Shown here in pieces: positions 59,157 through 64,000 of a stretch of 64,000 bases of DNA (the first letter of the stretch is position 1; every line of letters starts with the position of its first letter). The stretch is taken from contig WHUX01000041.1 in assembly GCA_015179025.1 (NCBI GenBank), forward strand, positions 124,001-188,000. The letters run 5' to 3'. The notes below the pieces were generated by a model. That model was not told the origin of the DNA, searched no databases, and was given only the letters and a program-made list of their open reading frames with translations. A program made the position numbers and the translations under genes. The DNA comes from Terfezia claveryi. Its lineage: Eukaryota > Ascomycota > Pezizomycetes > Pezizales > Pezizaceae.

Positions 59157-60760
59157 ATGCCTGTTCTACCCACCGGGCTGAAGCACGTCCTCTCCTCACC
59201 AGTATTGTCCCCTGCTGGCCCACCTCCCACGAAACGATCGCGCGTCTCAGTCCCCTTCGCACTGTCATCTCCGCTTAGGATTAAACGTGCGCCTGCCAAC
59301 TCTGCAGCCAAAGCAGCTGGTTTCCCCGAATTCCCGGATGGAGATGTGGAAATTATCTTGCCCTATGGAAAGAGATATGTGTTGCACCGGGCGATCCTAT
59401 CGATGAATTCAAAATTCTTTAGGGCGACCTTGGGTGATAAAAATGGGGGGGTAAATGGTGCTTCGGAGAAGAAGGGATCTAAAAGAAAAAAGGCAGAAGA
59501 TATCTATACTGGAGATAGTTCCAACATAAGATACCGGTTCAAGATTAGAGGGAAAGGACAAGATGCTGTCCTTGTCTTACAGGTCTGTTCCCGACTATGA
59601 CTGCTCAGAGAAAAGACAGGACTCACATAGTGCAGGATGCGTCAAGTCAGGATGATCCTGATTCAGGCCTTCCTCCGCCAAACTCAGGTAGCAAAACCCT
59701 TTCCCCCAATGCGCAGGAGGAGGAGTTCATCGAACCACCATCATCGACATGTTTCAATTGTGGTATAACCATAGAGGATCACACCTTCGGGTCTCTTGAT
59801 AGATGCCCCGGATGTGAGCAGCTCCATCCAGCGGATGCATCTGGCTTTGACGTCTTCACTCAGAATGCCTATGAGAACCTTTTTCTCATTTATTACAACT
59901 TCACGCCGACATATATTTACCAGACCAAAACACCATCAGAGCAGTGCTTCTTTCGATTAGTGGAGGTTGCCCAGAAATATGGTTCATTACGGGCTGTATC
60001 AACTCGCCTTGATCACGACCTTATTGCATTGGGAGATACTCTGTGGTTACACATTTTTTGGGATTCATTGTCATGGCTCGCTCTGAGCCTACAAATACGC
60101 TCTCAAGCCATTTTCAAAGAAGCCACAATACATATCATTGGGCGCGGACTGATAATATCTCATTTGGCCAAACTACAGTCGATTAACATACCGCAGAAAG
60201 TCATCACGATGATGCAGCTGAAGTATAACCAGGTGGTACGGTTGGGACATATTACTGAACGGCAGCTGCGTGCACTGAATTACCCAGGGGATCCTACGCC
60301 GTATAATCACACTAGCGGGGATTCGACAAATTGGCTTGCCCTCAGTCTCTGGAGATCCTTTGATTCTGATTACTCTGCACGGGTCTTTGGCCGAGATCAG
60401 TCAGCAATTTTTACGGGCATGGAGCTGCCAGAGCTGTCCGCGGAGTATTTTCGCTTGTATTATATGAGTGGGGAGGCCTACCTGGGGGAAGCGGAACTGT
60501 ACAATTTTCTAGTACAATCTGGGTATTTCAAACAACTTGATGATGTTAGTAGTGGGATGCCTGGAGAATCGGCTGCCAGTGCATTTAGGAGGGATGTAAT
60601 GATGTTAAAGGAGTGTGCCAGAGAAATCGCGGAACCAATTTGCACGAACGAGAGCAGATTGGGGATCAAAGAGTTAGAAAGGAGGGGTGGAGGGTACTTG
60701 ACTTGCATAACATGGAAGGAGGAAGAGATGCCCTGGTGGGGAGAGGACGAAGCTTGGTAG
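59157..60760 (+). CDS. BTB/POZ-domain protein
   Basis: Two exons, 59157-59582 and 59636-60760, 53 nt intron, phase 0, 516 residues. A BTB-like core begins near residue 61 (DGDVEIILPYGKRYVLHRAILSMNSKFFRATL), the usual entry of fungal BTB proteins. It is interrupted by a Lys-rich insertion and a Ser/Pro linker, then continues with VFTQNAYENLFLIYYNFTP. Between lies a possible zinc ribbon (CFNC at 181-184, CPGC at 199-202). The C-terminal half is helical without known motifs. BTB proteins usually bind Cullin-3 or dimerise; the role here is unknown. Confidence 0.72.
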
Positions 60761-61148
60761 TCTATATAGTGTTTAATATTGTTGATTAGTGATGGGTTTG
60801 AGCTCTGGCAGGTGGCACTTGATCTTTATGAAGCCTCATAGTGGATACTTGTCTTGAAACCCCATTCAGTTTCCCCAACGGCTGTTTGAAACCTGCAGCC
60901 GCACTCTGTGTGACCTGTAGTTGTAGGCCGCCACCATACATATTAGTTAAATTCTAGACGCCTGTTGTGATAAATTGGTGGTCTTCATACAGCAAAACTT
61001 GCCTCGGATCCTCTCCTGGAGTTCTCCTCCATCCTTGGGAACTGGGCGACGCTACGACTGTTGCGTTTTCTATGGTATGGTATGCACGAACAATGTGCCT
61101 TTACACTTACTGTACCGGTACGTACTCGAGTATATAGTATTTGTACTA
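60761..61148. other. intergenic
   Basis: No gene recognised between the BTB gene and the TIR element. Confidence 0.55.
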
Positions 61149-61748
61149 TGGTGCCGGCAACATGGAACCGACCTGTTGTAACATTCTCCAAGCTGTTGAC
61201 TAAGTACTAAAAATGCCAAGACCCCTGACTAGGCGGCGGCGAGCGCCCTTCACAACATATGATTCCAAAGACCTAGAGCCCGAACTCCAAATTTAGAGGT
61301 AGCTATGGTTCCCGATATCTCTATAGTACTCTAGAAGGTTTACGAGATACCATTCCTTTATCATTGAATTCTGTATTTGAATTGACAATCTGGCGTTTCT
61401 ATAACAAATGTCAACGAACTATGAGTGCATATCGAGATGGATGTCAATATAAAAGTCATAGCTTAGTTATTGTTCTTGTCCTCTTTAGGTTAGTTAGTCA
61501 TCGACCCTTTCCTATTTAGGTTAGTCTATAACCTCTTGGCATGTAACATTCTCAAATTCTCTCATACAAAATTTTGCTTTTCTTTCCCTTATAACTTCTT
61601 CAATTTTCAATTTATTTTAATTCTGAGAGCGAAGCCTTCTTCTACAAGCTTAGTTCTATCGATATACGCTTTCATATGATGATTTACGTATGTTGTGGTT
61701 GTGGAGTAAGAAAAGTTCGTAGGTGTCGGTTCCATATTGCCGGCACCA
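61149..61748. mobile_element. non-autonomous TIR element, copy 2 (TA target)
   Basis: 600 bp between TA dinucleotides. TIRs of ~24 bp start TGGTGCCGGCAACATGGAACCGAC. It is the reverse-complement homologue of 54551-55245 with about 95 bp less internal sequence. No intact ORF; a short MPRPLTRRRRAP-like start remains at ~61214. Confidence 0.88.
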
Positions 61749-62062
61749 TACAAGGAATGTTCCAAACTGTTTCAGACCTCTACTCTGATTGGCACAACAC
61801 CTCCTTTGAGTCTGATTATTGTGTAGTTCATTCTCCATTTACATACCGGTGTGACCTTGTTGATTAATGGTGAGGTTTCCTCCTTCTATTACTGCATAAG
61901 CACTGCGGCGGCGGGAAGCGCCAGTATATTCACTGGCAAGAAGCTTGTTTCCGTTCCCAGTTGACGGTCCATCAGGAGCGTATAAGAAGTCCCAATCGGC
62001 ACAATCTAGTCGCTGTGAAGGCAATTAGCGCTCTGCTCAAATACTAATTGACGTGCAGTCAT

Positions 62063-63828
62063 ATGCCTTCCTTCACGTCTTCGTCAAGCCGTCCCCCAAA
62101 CTCCTCGCCTGTCGATGTGGAAATGGCAACACTCCATCCTGCTGCCTCACCGTCGCATGGTCTTTCCTCTCCCAAGCTTCAAGGATTTCACATGCTCAAT
62201 GTATCGGATGAGAATATTGGGGTCAAGGATGGAAACCATAGGCCGGTACCCCAGCTCGAATTAGTTGAAATAATGCAGGGCTCGGTGGGTGAGTATAAGG
62301 TGTACAGGCGGAGGTGGGCTGGACTTCTCGTGCTAATGGTGATGAATATTGTCACTAGTTGGGGGGTAAGACTCGCACGATGTGTTTATTAATCAGAACA
62401 AGGGATTGATTTATGGGACGCAGTGGCTCTCCTTCGCACCTGTCAGTAATTATTCCCAGGAGTACTTTGGATTATCTTCCATGACTCCAATAAACTGGCT
62501 CTCTACTGTGGTTTTTTTTGCATATGCTGCGATTTCTCCGTAAGCCTACTCTATTCTTCATCGTTGCCTCAAATTCTGACCTCTCAACCCAGGCTAGTTC
62601 CTCGTATTGTCAACAAGCGAGGTATCAGGGCAGCTGTATGGATATCGTCACTACTCACTCTCTTGGGATTCTGGGTCCGATACATTGGTGTCAAAGTTGG
62701 AAAAGGTGGGTTCGGTATGGTCATGCTGGGCCAGATTTTAATTGGCTTTGCACAACCATTTGTTTTAAATATCCCGACTTACTATAGTGATTTGTGGTTT
62801 ACATCCAATGCAAGAGTGTCTGCCACAGCATTGGCAAGCTTGGCCAGTCCATTTGGTGCTGCCATTGGTCAATTGGTAAACCCAATTTTGGCTACAAAAG
62901 CATCTGAGATACCCCAAATGGTTCTTATTACTGCCATAGTTGTATGGTACCTCTTGTCTTATCATGTTTGGTGCATTTTAACAAGAAAACATAGGCAACC
63001 GTTCCTGCTATATTGGCTCTGTTGATACCGGCGAAACCACCAAGCCCACCATGTGTATCTTCTATGGAGAAGAAATTGCCTTTGAAAGAAGCTCTTAAAG
63101 TTGTTGGGAGGTCAAAGAATTTCTGGCTCATATTCTTGATGGCAAGTGTTCTTTCTAAGAAAGATCCGCAACCAGTGGATTCCAGACTAACATCCATCAA
63201 ACAGTTCACAGTCTACCTGGGATACTTCAATGCCTACTCTTCATTAATTAATCAAATTTACGAACCATACGGATATAGCACAGACGAGGCTGGTTACATT
63301 GGGGCCGTTCTCATTGTTGTCGGACTTGTTGCGGCGGCGATACTGTCACCAATAATAGACCGAAGTCATGCATTCCTCATCGCTATCCGTGTCCAGGTGC
63401 CTCTCATAGGATTGGCTTTTATTGCCATAATATTCACACCTACTAGTCCACCCAATCTGGTCGGGCCTATGGTAGTTAGCGCGATCCTGGGTGCCGCGAG
63501 TTTTTCACTTTTGCCTATCAGTTTGGAATATTGTGTTGAACAGACACATCCTGTGAGTCCCGAGGTTACAAGCACGATTTTGTGGATGGGTGGACAATTC
63601 TTGGGAGGAATTTTCCTGATCATTATGGATGCAATGAGGGATAAAGAGCCTGGAGGCAGTGCGGGCAGACCTGAGAGGAACATGTGGGCTGCGTTGGTAT
63701 TTGAGGGAGTGGGTGCGGCATTAGTCATTCCGGCAGCATTCTTTGTGAAGAAAAGAAAGGCTGGAAGAGGAAGGGTGGAAGCGGATCAGGAAGCTGCGAG
63801 AGCAGCTGCTGCTAGGAGAGCAGAATGA
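62063..63828 (+). CDS. MFS transporter, SLC49/FLVCR-like
   Basis: Exons 62063-62365, 62424-62539, 62593-62941 and 62995-63828; 533 residues if the last exon is continuous. Twelve-TM major-facilitator protein with a cytosolic Ser/Pro-rich N-terminus (~80 residues) before YKVYRRRWAGLLVLMVMNI. The joined exons give TSWGWLSFAPVSNYSQEYF and PINWLSTVVFFAYAAISP, typical of the FLVCR/DIRC2 (SLC49) branch; then NIPTYYSDLWF in the middle and FNAYSSLINQIYEPYGYS after the central loop. Animal relatives move haem or choline; substrates of the fungal ones are unknown. A 57 nt, in-frame stretch (63148-63204) contains a GACTAAC branch and an AACAG acceptor but only a weak GTTCTT donor; removing it gives 514 residues and a more typical loop. 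The C-terminus is a basic Arg/Ala-rich tail. Confidence 0.85.
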
Positions 63829-64000
63829 AAAAATATGGCAATCATTACCTGGCTTATAAAATAAGGAACATGGGGTGGCGTCCTAAATATTTGGGAATAT
63901 TCTATGCTTTAGCCTCGGTGTTTGCCTTCAGAAGTTAATGTTTATTCAATATCCAACTGATATTTCGTCGCTGAGGATGCAACCCGAGGTTGTTTAGGTC
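63829..64000. other. downstream flank
   Basis: 3' flank of the transporter gene; nothing else seen. Confidence 0.5.

Overview
The window is a stretch of filamentous ascomycete chromosome. Every gene model has several 45-90 nt GT-AG introns with fungal branch sites. The recognisable families (CFEM-like wall protein, mitochondrial Bcs1, Ldb17/Dip1, HSPA12-type Hsp70, Crinkler-like effector) fit that group. Repeat-rich DNA between gene islands, together with a sterol delta-7 reductase, is compatible with Pezizomycetes such as truffles (brassicasterol is a major truffle sterol). That placement is an inference, not a demonstration.

Layout. 1-5 kb: a mitochondrial DUF155/RMND1-family protein (minus) and a secreted, GPI-anchored cysteine-rich CFEM-like protein. 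5-10.3 kb: gene-poor DNA, then a DHCR7-type sterol reductase. 13.6-18.1 kb: ILV2 (minus) and GAL1 (plus), divergent over a ~530 bp shared upstream region with a perfect Gcn4/CPC1 site on the ILV2 side. 18.3-18.8 kb: a decayed Tc1/mariner transposase. 20.0-22.8 kb: a 904-residue F-box-like protein whose 3' end is duplicated 9.4 kb downstream.

22.8-43 kb is a transposon graveyard. It holds a Ty1/copia deletion derivative with a clean 5-bp target duplication, an internally deleted pogo-like transposase, an intact-looking Crinkler-like gene (ubiquitin-like header plus PD-(D/E)XK nuclease-like domain), a ~1.87 kb fold-back element, a Ty3/gypsy integrase relic with its 3' LTR, the decayed second copy of the F-box gene tail, a 5S rRNA pseudogene, a second fold-back locus carrying a small two-TM protein ORF in each arm, ~115 bp tandem repeats, and a Crinkler pseudogene with the same header but a kinase-like C-terminal half.

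43-64 kb returns to normal genes: BCS1 (plus), HSPA12-like Hsp70 (minus, 11 exons), a coiled-coil protein (plus), an Ldb17/SPIN90-family actin regulator with a proline-rich tail (minus, 7 exons), a BTB/POZ protein (plus) and an SLC49/FLVCR-like MFS transporter (plus). Two related TIR elements in opposite orientation bracket the Ldb17-BTB pair.

The most interesting signals are the ascomycete DHCR7-type reductase, the pair of Crinkler loci with one header and two different effector domains, the duplication in which an empty retrotransposon site and a bias of C-to-T/G-to-A changes order the events, and an apparent one-base frameshift in the essential ILV2 gene. All gene models are hand-spliced from consensus sites and family similarity; no database or transcript was consulted.
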